Of a DNA stretch of 64,000 bases, positions 11,907 to 24,060 are shown one piece after another; within the stretch, counting starts at the first letter, position 1, and every line of letters starts with the position of its first letter. A model generated the notes under the pieces. The model ran no database searches, was not told the DNA's origin, and saw only the letters and a list, made by a program, of their open reading frames with translations. The stretch covers positions 62,001 to 126,000 of the forward strand of contig NW_027490490.1 in NCBI RefSeq assembly GCF_050948175.1, written 5' to 3'. This DNA comes from Xylocopa sonorina (Eukaryota; Arthropoda; Insecta; Hymenoptera; Apidae). A program made the position numbers and the translations under genes.

Positions 11907-12845
11907 GAGGAATACATGACACTTCGCAAATCATATTATATCTTACCATGAAACATAGAAATGAGGTGCGATATCAAGTTTTAAGAATCATAAGAACTCT
12001 ATTGCTACGATACGTAGACATCTGCAAACGCTATTTCCTTGCAAGGAAGTGTCGCATTTACATTCATTTGAATCGTAGACGAGGAATGCAGTACACTTCG
12101 CAATGAATATTATATCTTATCATGAAACATAGATATGAGATGCAATATCCCGTTTTAAAATCATATGAACTCTATTGCTACGATACGTAGACATCTGCAA
12201 TCGCTATTTCCTAGCGAGGAAGTATCGCATTCACATTCATTTGAAGTGTAGACGAGGAATACATAACACTTCGCAAATCATGTTATATCTTACCATGAAA
12301 CATAGAAATGAGATGCGATATCGCGTTTTAACTATCATATGAACTCTATTGCTACGATACGTAGACATCTGCAATCGCTATTTCCTTGCAAGGAAGTGTC
12401 GCATTTACTTTCATTTGAATCGCAGACGAGGAATGCATAACACTTCGCAATGAATATTATATCTTATCATGAAACATAGAAATGAGATGCAATATCTCGT
12501 TTTAAGAAGCATTTCAGCTCTATTGCTTCGGTACGTAGACATCTGCAAACGCTATTTCCTTGCAAGGAAGTGTCGCATTCACATTCATTTGAAGTGTAGA
12601 CGAGGAATACATAACACTTCGCAAACCATATTATATCCTACCATGAAACATAGAAATGAGACGCGATATCGCGTTTTAAGAAGCATTAGAACTCTATCGC
12701 TACGATACCTAGACATCTGCAGACGCTATTTCCTGGCAAGGGAGTGTCGCATTTACATTCATTTGAATCGTAGACGAGGAATGCATAACACTTTGCAATG
12801 AATATTATATCTTATCATGAATCATAGATATGGAATGCAATATCT
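11907..12845 (+). repeat. Paralogous copy of the piggyBac insertion locus, unoccupied
   Basis: This block matches 457-1055 (offset 11,450) joined to 3107-3450 (offset 9,395), that is, the two flanks of the transposon with no transposon between them. The unoccupied TTAA is at 12502-12505. Shared private variants include AATGAGGTGCGATATCAAG, the GCAGTACACTTCGC monomer, a CCCGTTTTAAAATCAT monomer that is one base short, and GCTTCGGTACGTAG just past the junction. One visible difference near the junction is TTTCAACTC (occupied copy) versus TTTCAGCTC (here). Confidence 0.88.
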
Positions 12846-12879
12846 CGTCTTAAGAATCATATGAACTCTATTGCTACGA

Positions 12880-14377
12880 TACGTAGATATCTGCAATCGC
12901 TATTTCCTTGCAAGGAAGTGTCGCATTTACATTCATTTGAATCGTAGACGAGGAATGCATAACACTTCGCAATGAATATTATATCTTATCATGAAACATA
13001 GATATCAGATGCAATATCTCGTTTTAAGAAGCATTTGAACTCTATTGCTACGATACCTAGACATCTGGAGACGCTATTTCCTAGCAAGGAAGTGTCGCAT
13101 TTACATTCATTTGAAGTGTAGACGAGGAATACATGACACTTCGCAAATCATATCATATCTTACCTTGAAACATAGAAATGAGATGTGATATCGCGTTTTA
13201 AGAAGCATTAGAAATCTATTGCTACGATACGTAGACATCTGCAAACGCTATTTCTGTGCTAGGAAGTGTCACACTTACATTCATTTGAAGTGTAGAAGAG
13301 GAATACATGACACGTCGCAAATCATATTATATCTTACCATGAAAGATAGAAATGAGACGCGATATCGCGTTTTAAGAAGCATTAGAAAGCTAATGCTACG
13401 ATACGTAGACATCTGCAAACGCAATTTCCTAGCGAGGAAGTATCGCATTCACATTCATTTGAAGTGTAGACGAGGAATACATAGCACTTCGCAAATCATG
13501 TTATATCTTACCATGAAGCATAGAAATGAGATGCGATATCGCGTTTTAAGAATCATATGAACTCTATTGCTACGATACGTAGACATCTGCAATCGCTATT
13601 TCCTTGCAAGGAAGTGTCGCATTTACATTCATTTGAATCGTAGACGAGGAATGCATAACACTTCGCAATGAATATTATATCTTATCATGAAACACAGATA
13701 TGAGATGCGATATCGCGTTTTAAGAAGCATTAGAACTCTATCGCTACGATACGTAGACATCTGCAATCGCTATTTCCTTGCAAGGAAGTGTCGCATTTAC
13801 TTTCATTTGAATCGCAGACGAGGAATGCATAACACTTCGCAATGAATATTATATCTTATCATGAAACATAGATATCAGATGCAATATCTCGTTTTAAGAA
13901 GCATTTGAACTCTATTGCTACGATACGTACACATCTGCAATCGCTATTTCCTTGCAAGGAAGTGTCGCATTTACTTTCATTTGAAGTGTAGACGAGGAAT
14001 ACGTGACACGTCGCAAATCATATTATATCTTACCATGAAACATAGAAAGGAAATGCGATATCGCGTTTTAAGAAGCATCAGAACTCTATTGCTACGATAG
14101 GTAGACATCTGCAAACGCTATTTCCTTGCAAGGAAGTGTCGCATTTACATTCATATGAAGTGTAGACGAGGAATACATAACACTTCGCAAATCATATTAT
14201 ATCTTACCATGAAACATAGAAATGAGATGCGATATCGCGTTTAAAGAAGCATTAGAACTCTATCGCTACGATACCTAGACATCTGCAGACGCTATTTCCA
14301 TGCAAGGAAGTGTCGCATTTACATTCATTTGAATCGTAGACGAGGAATGCATAACAATTCGCAATGAATATTATATC
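12880..14377 (+). repeat. Copy 1 of a 1.5-kb satellite block repeated at 25-monomer offset
   Basis: Matches 17230-18728 at an offset of 4,350 bases (25 monomers). Diagnostic shared monomers include CTATTTCTGTGCTAGG with CACACTTAC, and GAAAGATAGAAATGAGACGC. The copies part at their ends where monomer types change. Confidence 0.82.
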
Positions 14378-14869
14378 ATATCATGAAACATAGATATGAG
14401 ATGCAATTTCTCGTTTTAAGAAGCATTTGAGCTCTATTGCTACGATAGGTAGACATCTGCAAACGCTATTTCCTTGCAAGGAAGTGTCGCATTTACATTC
14501 ATTTGAATCGTAGACGAGGAATGCATAACACTTCGCAATGAATAACATATCTTATCATGAAACATAGAAATGAGATGCAATATCTCGTTTTAAGAAGCAT
14601 TTGAACTCTATTGCTACGATACCTAGACATCTGCAAACACTATTTCCTTGCAAGGAAGTGTAGCATTTACACTCTTTTGAGTCGTATACGAGGAAAGCAT
14701 AACACTTCGCAATGAATATTACATCTTATCATGAAACATAGATATGAGATGCAATATCTCGTTTTAGGAAGCATTTGAACTCTATTGCTACGATACCTAG
14801 ACATCTGCAGACGCTATTTCCTGGCAAGGAAGTGTCGCATTTACATTCACTTGAAGTGTACACGATGAA

Positions 14870-16750
14870 TACATGACACTTCGCAAATCATATTATATCT
14901 TACCATGAAACATAGAAATGAGATGCGATATCGCGTTTTAAGAAGCATTAGAAATCTATTGCTACGATACCTAGACATCTGCAGACGCTATTTCCTAGCA
15001 AGGAAGTGTCGCATTTACATTCATCTGAAGTGTAGGCGAGGAATACATAACACTTCGCAAATCATATTATATCCAACCATAAAACATATAAGTGAGATGC
15101 GATATCGCGTTTTAAGAATCATAAGAACTCTATTGCTACGATACGTAGACATCTGCAAGCGCTATTTCCTAGCGAGGAAGTGTCGCATTTACACTCATTT
15201 GAATCGTATACGAGGAATGCATAACACTTCGCAATGAATATTATATCTTATCGTGAAACATAGATATGAGATGCGATATCGCGTTTTATGAAGCATTAGA
15301 ACTCTATCGCTACGATACCTAGACATCTCCAGACACTATTTCCTAGCAAGGAAGTGTCGCATTTACATTCATTTGAAGTGTAGACGAGGAATACATAACA
15401 CTTCGCAAATCATATTATATCTTATCATGAAACATAGATATGGGATGCAATATCTCGTTTTAAGAAGCATTTGAACTCTATTGCTTCGATACGTAGACAT
15501 CTGCAGACGCTAGTTCCTAGCAGGGAAGTGTGGCATTTACATTCATTTGATGTGTAGACGGGGAATACATGACACTTCGCAAATCATATTATATCTTACC
15601 ATGAAACATAGAAATGAGATGCGATATCAAGTTTTAAGAATCATAGGAACTCTATTGCTACGATACGTAGACATCTGCAAACGCTATTTCCTTGCAAGGA
15701 AGTGTCGCATTTACATTCATTTGAATCGTAGACGAGGAATGCATAACACTTCGCAATGAATATTATATCTTATCATGACACATAGTTATGAGATGCAATA
15801 TCTCGTTTTAAGAAGCATTAGAATTCTACTGCTACGATACGCAGACATCTGCAAACGCTATTTCGTTGCAAGGAAGTGTCGCATTTACATTCATTTGAAG
15901 CGTGGACGAGGAATACATGACACTTCGCAAATCATATTATATCTTACCATGAAACATAGAAATGAGATGCGATATCGCGTTTTAAGAAGCATTAGAAATC
16001 TATTGCTACGATACCTAGACATCTGCAGACGCTATTTCCTAGCAAGGAAGTGTCGCATTTACATTCATCTGAAGTGTAGGCGAGGAATACATAACACTTC
16101 GCAAATCATATTATATCCAACCATAAAACATAGAAGTGAGATGCGATATCGCGTTTTAAGAATCATAAGAACTCTATTGCTACGATACGTAGACATCTGC
16201 AAGCGCTATTTCCTAGCGAGGAAGTGTCGCATTTACACTCATTTGAATCGTATACGAGGAATGCATAACACTTCGCAATGAATATTATATCTTATCGTGA
16301 AACATAGATATGAGATGCGATATCGCGTTTTATGAAGCATTAGAACTCTATCGCTACGATACCTAGACATCTCCAGACACTATTTCCTAGCAAGGAAGTG
16401 TCGCATTTACATTCATTTGAAGTGTAGACGAGGAATACATAACACTTCGCAAATCATATTATATCTTATCATGAAACATAGATATGGGATGCAATATCTC
16501 GTTTTAAGAAGCATTTGAACTCTATTGCTTCGATACGTAGACATCTGCAGACGCTAGTTCCTAGCAGGGAAGTGTGGCATTTACATTCATTTGATGTGTA
16601 GACGGGGAATACATGACACTTCGCAAATCATATTATATCTTACCATGAAACATAGAAATGAGATGCGATATCAAGTTTTAAGAATCATAAGAACTCTATT
16701 GCTACGATACGTAGACATCTGCAAACGCTATTTCCTTGCAAGGAAGTGTC
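14870..16750 (+). repeat. 6-mer duplication (1,044-bp period)
   Basis: About 14870-15705 recurs at about 15914-16750, offset 1,044 bases (six monomers). Private markers shared by both copies are TATATCCAACCATAAAAC, CTAGTTCCTAGCAGGG and TTTGATGTGTAGACGGGG. A few substitutions separate the copies, for example CATATAAGTG versus CATAGAAGTG. Confidence 0.85.
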
Positions 16751-17229
16751 GCATTTACACTCATTTGAATCGTATACGAGGAATGCATAACACTTCGCAA
16801 TGAATATTATATCTTATCATGAAACAAAGATATGAGATGCAATATCTCGTTTTAAGAAGCATTTGAACTCTATTGCTACGATACCTAGACATCTGCAGAC
16901 GCTGTTTCCTAGCAAGAAAGTGTCGCATTTACATTCATTTGAAGTGTAGACGAGGAATACATGACACTTCGCAAATCATATTATATCTTACCATGAAACA
17001 TAGAAATGAAATGCGATATCGCGTTTTAAGAAGCACTAGAACTCTATTGCTACGAGAGCTAGACATCTGCAAACGCTATTTCCTTGCAAGGAAGTGTCAC
17101 ATTTACATTCATTTGAAGTGTAGACGAGGAATACATAACACTTCGCAAATCATATTATACTTTACCATGAAACATAGAAATGAGATGCGATATCGCGTTT
17201 TAAGGATCATAAGAACTCTATTGCTACGA

Positions 17230-18728
17230 TACGTAGATATCTGCAATCGCTACTTCCTTGCAAGGAAGTGTCGCATTTACATTCATTTGAATCGTAGACG
17301 AGGAATGCATAACACTTCGCAATGAATATTATATCTTATCATGAAACATAGATATCAGATGCAATATCTCGTTTTAAGAAGCATTTGAACTCTATTGCTA
17401 CGATACCTAGACATCTGGAGACGCTATTTCCTAGCAAGGAAGTGTCGCATTTACATTCATTTGAAGTGTAGACGAGGAATACATGACACTTCGCAAATCA
17501 TATCATATCTCACCTTGAAACATAGAAATGAGATGTGATATCGCGTTTTAAGAAGCATTAGAAATCTATTGCTACGATACGTAGACATCTGCAAACGCTA
17601 TTTCTGTGCTAGGAAGTGTCACACTTACATTCATTTGAAGTGTAGAAGGGGAATACATGACACGTCGCAAATCATATTATATCTTACCATGAAAGATAGA
17701 AATGAGACGCGATATCGCGTTTTAAGAAGCATTAGAAAGGTAATGCTACGATACGTAGACATCTGCAAACGCAATTTCCTAGCGAGGAAGTATCGCATTC
17801 ACATTCATTTGAAGTGTAGACGAGGAATACATAGCACTTCGCAAATCATGTTATATCTTACCATGAAGCATAGAAATGAGATGCGATATCGCGTTTTAAG
17901 AATCATATGAACTCTATTGCTACGATACGTAGACATCTGCAATCGCTATTTCCTTGCAAGGAAGTGTCGCATTTACATTCATTTGAATCGTAGACGAGGA
18001 ATGCATAACACTTCGCAATGAATATTATATCTTATCATGAAACATAGATATGAGATGCGATATCGCGTTTTAAGAAGCATTAGAACTCTATCGCTACGAT
18101 ACGTAGACATCTGCAATCGCTATTTCCTTGCAAGGAAGTGTCGCATTTACTTTCATTTGAATCGCAGACGAGGAATGCATAACACCTCGCAATGAATATT
18201 GTATCTTATCATGAAACATTAGAAATGAGATGCAATATCTCGTTTTAAGAAGCATTTGAACTCTATTGCTACGATACGTAGACATCTGCAATCGCTATTT
18301 CCTTGAAAGGAAGTGTCGCATTTACTTTCATTTTAAGTGTAGACGAGGAATACGTGACACGTCGCAAATCATATTATATCTTACCATGAAACATAGAAAT
18401 GAAATGCGATATCGCGTTTTAAGAAGCATCAGAACTCTATTGCTACGATAGGTAGACATCTGCAAACGCTATTTCCTTGCAAGGAAGTGTCGCATTTACA
18501 TTCATATGAAGTGTAGACGAGGAATACATAACACTTCGCAAATCATATTATATCTTACCATGAAACATAGAAATGAGATGCGATATCGCGTTTAAAGAAG
18601 CATTAGAACTCTATCGCTACGATACCTAGACATCTGCAGACGCTATTTCCATGCAAGGAAGTGTCGCATTTACATTCATTTGAATCGTAGACGAGGAATG
18701 CATAACAATTCGCAATGAATATTATATC
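17230..18728 (+). repeat. Copy 2 of the 1.5-kb block at 25-monomer offset
   Basis: Partner of 12880-14377. It carries one extra T near 18219 (GAAACATTAGAAATG), which shifts the offset from 4,350 to 4,351 downstream. The block ends where the monomer switches from the GCAATTTCTCG form to the GCGATATCGCG form. Confidence 0.82.
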
Positions 18729-21389
18729 TTATCATGAAACATAGATATGAGATGCGATATCGCGTTTTATGAAGCACTAGAACTCTATCGCTACGATACC
18801 TAGACATCTCCAGACACTATTTCCTAGCAAGGAAGTGTCGCATTTACATTCATTTGAAGTGTAGGCGAGGAATACATAACACTTCGCAAATCATATTATA
18901 TCTTACCATGAAACATAGAAATGAGATGCGATATCAAGTTTTAAGAATCACAAGAACTCTATTGCTACGATACGTAGACATCTGCAAACGCTATTTCCTT
19001 GCAAGGAAGTGTCGCATTTACATTCATTTGAATCGTAGACGAGGAATGCATAACACTTCGCAATGAATATTATATCATATCATGAAACATAGATATGAGA
19101 TGCAATATCCCGTTCTAAGAATCATATGAACTCTACTGCTACGATACGTAGACATCTGCAATCGCTATTTCCTTGCAAGGAAGTGTCGCATTTACATTCA
19201 TTTGAGTTGTAGACGAGGAATACATAACACTTCGCAAATCATATTATATCTTACCATGAAACATGGAAATGAGATGCGATATCGCGTTGTAAGAAGCATT
19301 AGAACTCTACTGCTACGATAGGTAGACATCTGCAAACGCTGTTTCCTTGCAAGGAAGAGTCACATTTACATTCATTTGAAGTGTAGAAGAGGAATACATG
19401 ACACTTCGCAAATCATATTATATCTTACCATGAAAGATAGAAATGAGACGCGATCTCGCGTTTTAAGAAGCATTAGAAAGCTAATGCTACGATACGTAGA
19501 CATCTGCAATCGCTATTTCCTTGCAAGGAAGTGTCGCATTTACTTTCATTTGAATCGCAGACGAGGAATGCATAACACTTCGCAATGAATATTATTTCTT
19601 ACCATGAATCATAGAAATGAGATCCGATATCGAGTTTTAAGAAGCATTAGAAATCTATTGCTACGATACGTAGACATCTGCAAACGCTATTTCCTTGTAA
19701 GGAAGTGTCGCATTTACACTCATTTGAATCGTATACGAGGAATGCATAACACTTCGCAATGCATGTTATATCTTATCATGAAGCAAAGATATGAGATGCA
19801 ATATCTCGTTTTAAGAAGCATTTGAACTCTATTGCTACGATACCTAGACATCTGCAGACGCTGTTTCCTAGCAAGGAAGTGTCGCATTTACATTCATTTG
19901 AAGTGTAGACGAGGAATACATGACACTTCGCAAATCATATTATATCTTACCATGAAACATAGAAATGAAATGCGATATCACGTTTTAAGAAGCATTAGAA
20001 CTCTATTGCTACGATAGGTAGACATCTGCAAACGCTATTTCCTTGCAAGGAAGTGTCGCATTTACATTCATATGAAGTGTAGACGAGGAATACATAACAC
20101 TTCGCAAATCATATTATATCTTACCATGAAACATAGAAATGAGATGCGATATCGCGTTTTAAGAAGCATTAGAACTCTATCGCTACGATACCTAGACATC
20201 TGCAAACGCTATTTCCTTGCAAGGAAGTGTCGCATCTACATTCATTTGAAGTGTAGACGAGGAATACATAACACTTCGCAAATCATATTATATCTTACCA
20301 TGAAACATAGAAATGAGATGCGATATCAAGTTTTAAGAATCATAAGGACTCTATTGCTACTATACGTAGACATCTGCAAACGCTATTTCCTTGCAAGGAA
20401 GTGTCGCATTTACATTCACATGAAGTGTAGACGAGGAATACATAACACTTCGCAAATCATATTATATCTTACCATGAAACATGGAAATGAGATGCGATTT
20501 CGCGTTTTAAGAAGCATTAGAACTCTATTGCTTCGATACGTAGACATCTGCAAACGCTATTTCCCTGCAAGGAAGTGTCGCATTTGCATTCATTTGAAGT
20601 GTAGACGAGGAATACATGACACTTCGCAATGAATATAACATCTTATCATGAAACATAGAAATGAGATGCGATATCACGTTCTAAGAAGCACTAAAACTCC
20701 ATCCCTACGATACGTAGACATCTGCGAACGCTATTTCCTAGCAAGGGAGTGTCGCATTCACATTCATTTGAAGTGTAGACGTATACTACATAACACTTCG
20801 TAAATCATATCATATCTTACCATGAAACATAGAAATGAGATGCGATATCGCGTTTTAAGAAGCATTAGATCTCTATTGCTACGATACGTTGACATCTGCA
20901 AACGCTAGTTCCTAGCAAGGAAGTGTCGCATTTACATTCATTTGAAGTGTAGACGAGAAATACATAACACTTCGCAATGAATATTACATCTTGTCATGAA
21001 ACATGGAAATGAGATGCGATATCGCGTTTTAAGAAGCATTAGAACTCTATTGCTACGATAGGTAGACATCTGCAAACGCTATTTCCTAGCAAGGAAGTGT
21101 CGCATTTACATTCATTTGAAGTGTAGAAGAGGAATACATAACACTTCGCAAATCATATTATATCTTACCATGAAACTTGGAAATGAGATGCGATATCGCG
21201 TTTTATGAAGCATTAGAACTCTATTGCTACGATACGTAGACATCTGCAAACGCTATATCCTAGCGAGGAAGTGTCGCAATCACATTCATTTGAAGTGTAG
21301 ACGAGGAATACATAACACTTCGCAAATCATATTATATCTTACCATGAAACATAGGAATGAGATGCGATATCGCGTTTTAAGAAGCATTA

Positions 21390-21393
21390 GAAC
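21390..21393. repeat. GAAC target-site duplication, left of LTR
   Basis: GAAC immediately before TGTAACG, from the satellite motif ATTAGAACTCTATTG. Confidence 0.85.
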
Positions 21394-21658
21394 TGTAACG
21401 TCCGGCGTAACGCCTTCCACCCCCCAACGCCTCCCACAGCACGCAGAGCCTTCTTACCTGCGAACATCTACATTAGAGCGCACGGGCAAATCACCCCTTC
21501 GCCGAGCTAAGGCAGCCGACCCGCAGTATCCGCCCCGGAGATGGACCGGCCAAACGCGCTATCGCGCATATCCCGAGATCCGCGAGGCACCAGCACAGCA
21601 ACGCATCGAGTCACCCGCCCTTACTTACCCTTACGTTTGCTATTCTAATGTATATACG

Positions 21659-21666
21659 TATAAATA
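21659..21666 (+). promoter_or_regulatory. Possible TATA box inside the LTR
   Basis: TATAAATA lies 265 bases from the LTR start on the plus strand, a plausible place for an LTR promoter. No AATAAA was found downstream on this strand, so the assignment is tentative. Confidence 0.35.
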
Positions 21667-22302
21667 CTAAAATCCTATTTCTAAGTACACGACACACACA
21701 TTGTAACACGAACAACACACACGCATATTATTCTAAGTTCAATATGTATTTTCTAGTTCATAAGTTGCGACGCGCGCCCGCGCGCATTCGACGCTTACGG
21801 CTCACGCGTAACGCGAGCCGCTCCCACTCCGACCGGCCACCCCACCGCGTGGCCGCCCTACTCCGACCGTCCGCCCCACCGCGAGGGCCCAACGACTCGC
21901 GCGCCACGCGACCCGAGGAGGTCTCGAGCACGCGAGCAAGAGCACATTCTAGTTCCGACTTCGATTCGACTCAGACCTCTCTCTGGGACTCGACCCGAGT
22001 ACCCGATACTTCTAGTTTAACTTATGGCTTAGTGCCTTTCCATCACCTCTTCGAGGTGTCTTCTAATTCTATTTCAAGTTCCATTTCGATTTCTAGTTAA
22101 GTTCTATTTCTACTAAGTTTTGTTTAGGGAAGTAAAGTGTATAGCATAGGTTTTTTATACAGAAGATATCTTTATTTTTATTTTACATTTAAATTTCTAT
22201 TTCATTTCTATTTCCACGCGATCACCTTCGGTTCTCGCGTATACACAATCACTTCCATACTTTGATTTAGTATCGTTACTTGGAACTCTACATAGTTAGA
22301 GC

Positions 22303-22404
22303 GGACCGCCGCTTAACTGTGTGGACTACAGGTACGGATTACTCGAAGTAACCGATCGTTCTTCGTTCTGCTGGACCGATGCGGATAGAGTGGACCGCCG
22401 CTTA
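22303..22404. repeat. Short direct repeat within the LTR
   Basis: GGACCGCCGCTTA occurs at 22303-22315 and again at 22392-22404, 89 bases apart, with similar bases just before it (AGAGC and AGAGT). It could be a duplicated regulatory motif of the LTR. No function is known to me. Confidence 0.5.
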
Positions 22405-22924
22405 TCCAATTTGAATCCAGTTAGGAGAAGTTCATCGTGGATGTGTCGCTCCGCCAATAAGAAAACGCGTCGTGCTGGTAGAAAGAACTTTCTACGTCGT
22501 TTAGTGCGCGACTACGCCGATCCAGCGTATTCAGCCTGCCACTCCGTCGTCGTTGCTGCCACCTCGGTTCAAATCCAGACTTCCCCGGATTCGGCGAGCT
22601 CTGCGGCTCCACTTCACAGTTCCGGTCAACGCCGTTGGGTACTCGTTCCTCTGAAGTTTCCGCAACGCCGACCCTACGCCGCAGCTATACCAGACGGCGA
22701 TCCTCGACAGCAGCTGTACCTGGAACGTAATTATTGAATTATCAAGGTGTGAAGACAGCGAAAGGTTTGTGGAATCTCATTATATCGCGTCCTCGGGTAT
22801 TTTTACCGGTAACGTCCCATAAAAGGAACCACGGTGCCCATCACAATATAGTGCTCGGCTCCGCGGTTTCTGCTACGTGCCGTCGCGGGCAACTTCGGAA
22901 ATTCTCCCGGTCCCGGACGTGACA

Positions 22925-22928
22925 GAAC
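22925..22928. repeat. GAAC target-site duplication, right of LTR
   Basis: GAAC immediately after GTGACA; the satellite then continues as TCTATTGCTACG. Confidence 0.85.
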
Positions 22929-23169
22929 TCTATTGCTACGATACCTAGTCATCTGCAGACGCTATTTCCTAGCAGGGAAGTGTGGCATTTACATTCATTT
23001 GAAGTGTAGACGAGGAATGCATAACACTTCGCAATGAATATTATATCTTATCATGAAACATAGAAATCAGATGCGATATCTCGTTTTAAGAAGCATTAGA
23101 ACTCTATCCCTAGATACGTAGACATCTGTAAACGCTATTTCCTTGCAAGGAAGTGTCGCATTTACATTC

Positions 23170-24060
23170 TTCTGAAGAGAATATGAAGTATACATAACAC
23201 TTTACAATGAATATTATATCCTATCATGCAACATAGAAATGAGATGCGATATCGCGTTTTGAGAAGCATTAGAACTCTATCCCTACGATACGTAGACATC
23301 TGCAAACGCTATTTCCTAGCAAGGAAGTGTCGCATTCATATTCATTTGAAGTGTAGACGTGGACTACATAACACTTCGTAAATCATATCTAATCTTACCA
23401 TGAAACATAGAAATGAGATGCGATATCGCGTTTTAAGAATCATATGAACTCTATTGCTACGATACGTAGACATCTGCAATCGCTATTTCCTTGCAAGGAA
23501 GTGTCGCATTTACATTCATTTGAATCGTAGACGAGGAATGCATAACACTTCGCAATGAATATTACATCTTGTCATGAAACATAGAAATGAGATGCGATAT
23601 CTCGTTTTAAGAAGCATTTGAACTCTATTGCTTCGATACGTAGACATCTGCAAACGCTATTTCCTTGCAAGGAAGTGTCGCATGTACATTCATTTGAAGT
23701 GTAGACGAGGAATACGTAACACTTCGCAAATCATATTATATCTTACGATGAAACATAGAAATGAGATGCGATATCGCGTTTTAAGAAGTATTAGAACACT
23801 ATTGCTACGATAGGTAGACATTTGCAAACGCTATTTCCTTGCAAGGAAGTGTCGCATTTACATTCATTTGAAGCGTAGACGCGGAATACATAACACTTCT
23901 CCAATCATATTATATCTTACCATGAAACATAGAAATGAGATGCGATATCGCGTTTTAAGAAGCATTGGAAATCTATTGCTACGATACGTAGACATCTGCA
24001 AACGCTATTTCCTTACAAGGAAGTTTCGCATTTACATTCTTCTGAAGAGAATATGAAGTA
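23170..24060 (+). repeat. Pair of atypical monomers with a replaced internal segment
   Basis: At 23170-23190 and 24040-24060 the usual CATTTGAAGTGTAGACGAGG stretch is replaced by TTCTGAAGAGAATATGAAGT without a change in length. The two copies lie 870 bases apart, exactly five monomers, and share flanking variants (ACTTTACAATG, TATCCTATCATGCAAC). They mark a small 5-mer duplication beside the LTR. Confidence 0.75.

Larger units (their letters stand above)
3107..21393 (+). repeat. 174-bp satellite array, segment 2 (mixed subtypes)
   Basis: About 105 head-to-tail monomers, almost all exactly 174 bp. Recognisable monomer landmarks are GTTTTAAGAAGC, CTACGATACGTAG, TTCCTTGCAAGGAA, CATTTACATTCATTTGAA and TTCGCAAATCATATTATA. 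Type A and type B monomers are intermixed, with type B frequent. Several multi-kilobase duplications are superimposed (listed separately). Monomers become more irregular after about 20600, approaching the LTR. Short open frames run through the repeats in the plus direction but show no domain and are not annotated as genes. Confidence 0.95.
21394..22924. mobile_element. Solo LTR of a retrotransposon, probably Ty3/gypsy-like
   Basis: A 1,531-bp non-satellite insertion starting TGTAACGTCCGG and ending CCGGACGTGACA. These ends are inverted repeats of each other with one mismatch in 12 and have the TG...CA form of LTRs. It is flanked by a GAAC duplication (21390-21393 and 22925-22928), and the satellite motif ATTAGAACTCTATTG is restored when one copy is removed. 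There is no gag, pol or env coding, so this is a solo LTR left by recombination between two LTRs, or an LTR-like non-autonomous element. A 4-bp duplication suits Ty3/gypsy elements. Base composition is visibly more GC-rich than the array. Open frames of 138-150 codons inside overlap each other and show no domain. Orientation is unresolved: TATAAATA occurs on the plus strand (21659-21666) and GTATAAAAAACC on the minus strand near 22150. Confidence 0.82.

Noticed and set aside
21224..22737. Open frames of 148, 150 and 138 codons in or entering the LTR
   Set aside because: The first begins in satellite and runs across the LTR boundary; the others overlap each other or are low-complexity. No gag, protease, polymerase or envelope signature is present.
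21394..22924. A cut-and-paste DNA transposon because of the inverted ends
   Set aside because: The short TGT...ACA ends with a 4-bp GAAC duplication and no transposase fit an LTR better. The inverted match is only 12 bases with one mismatch.
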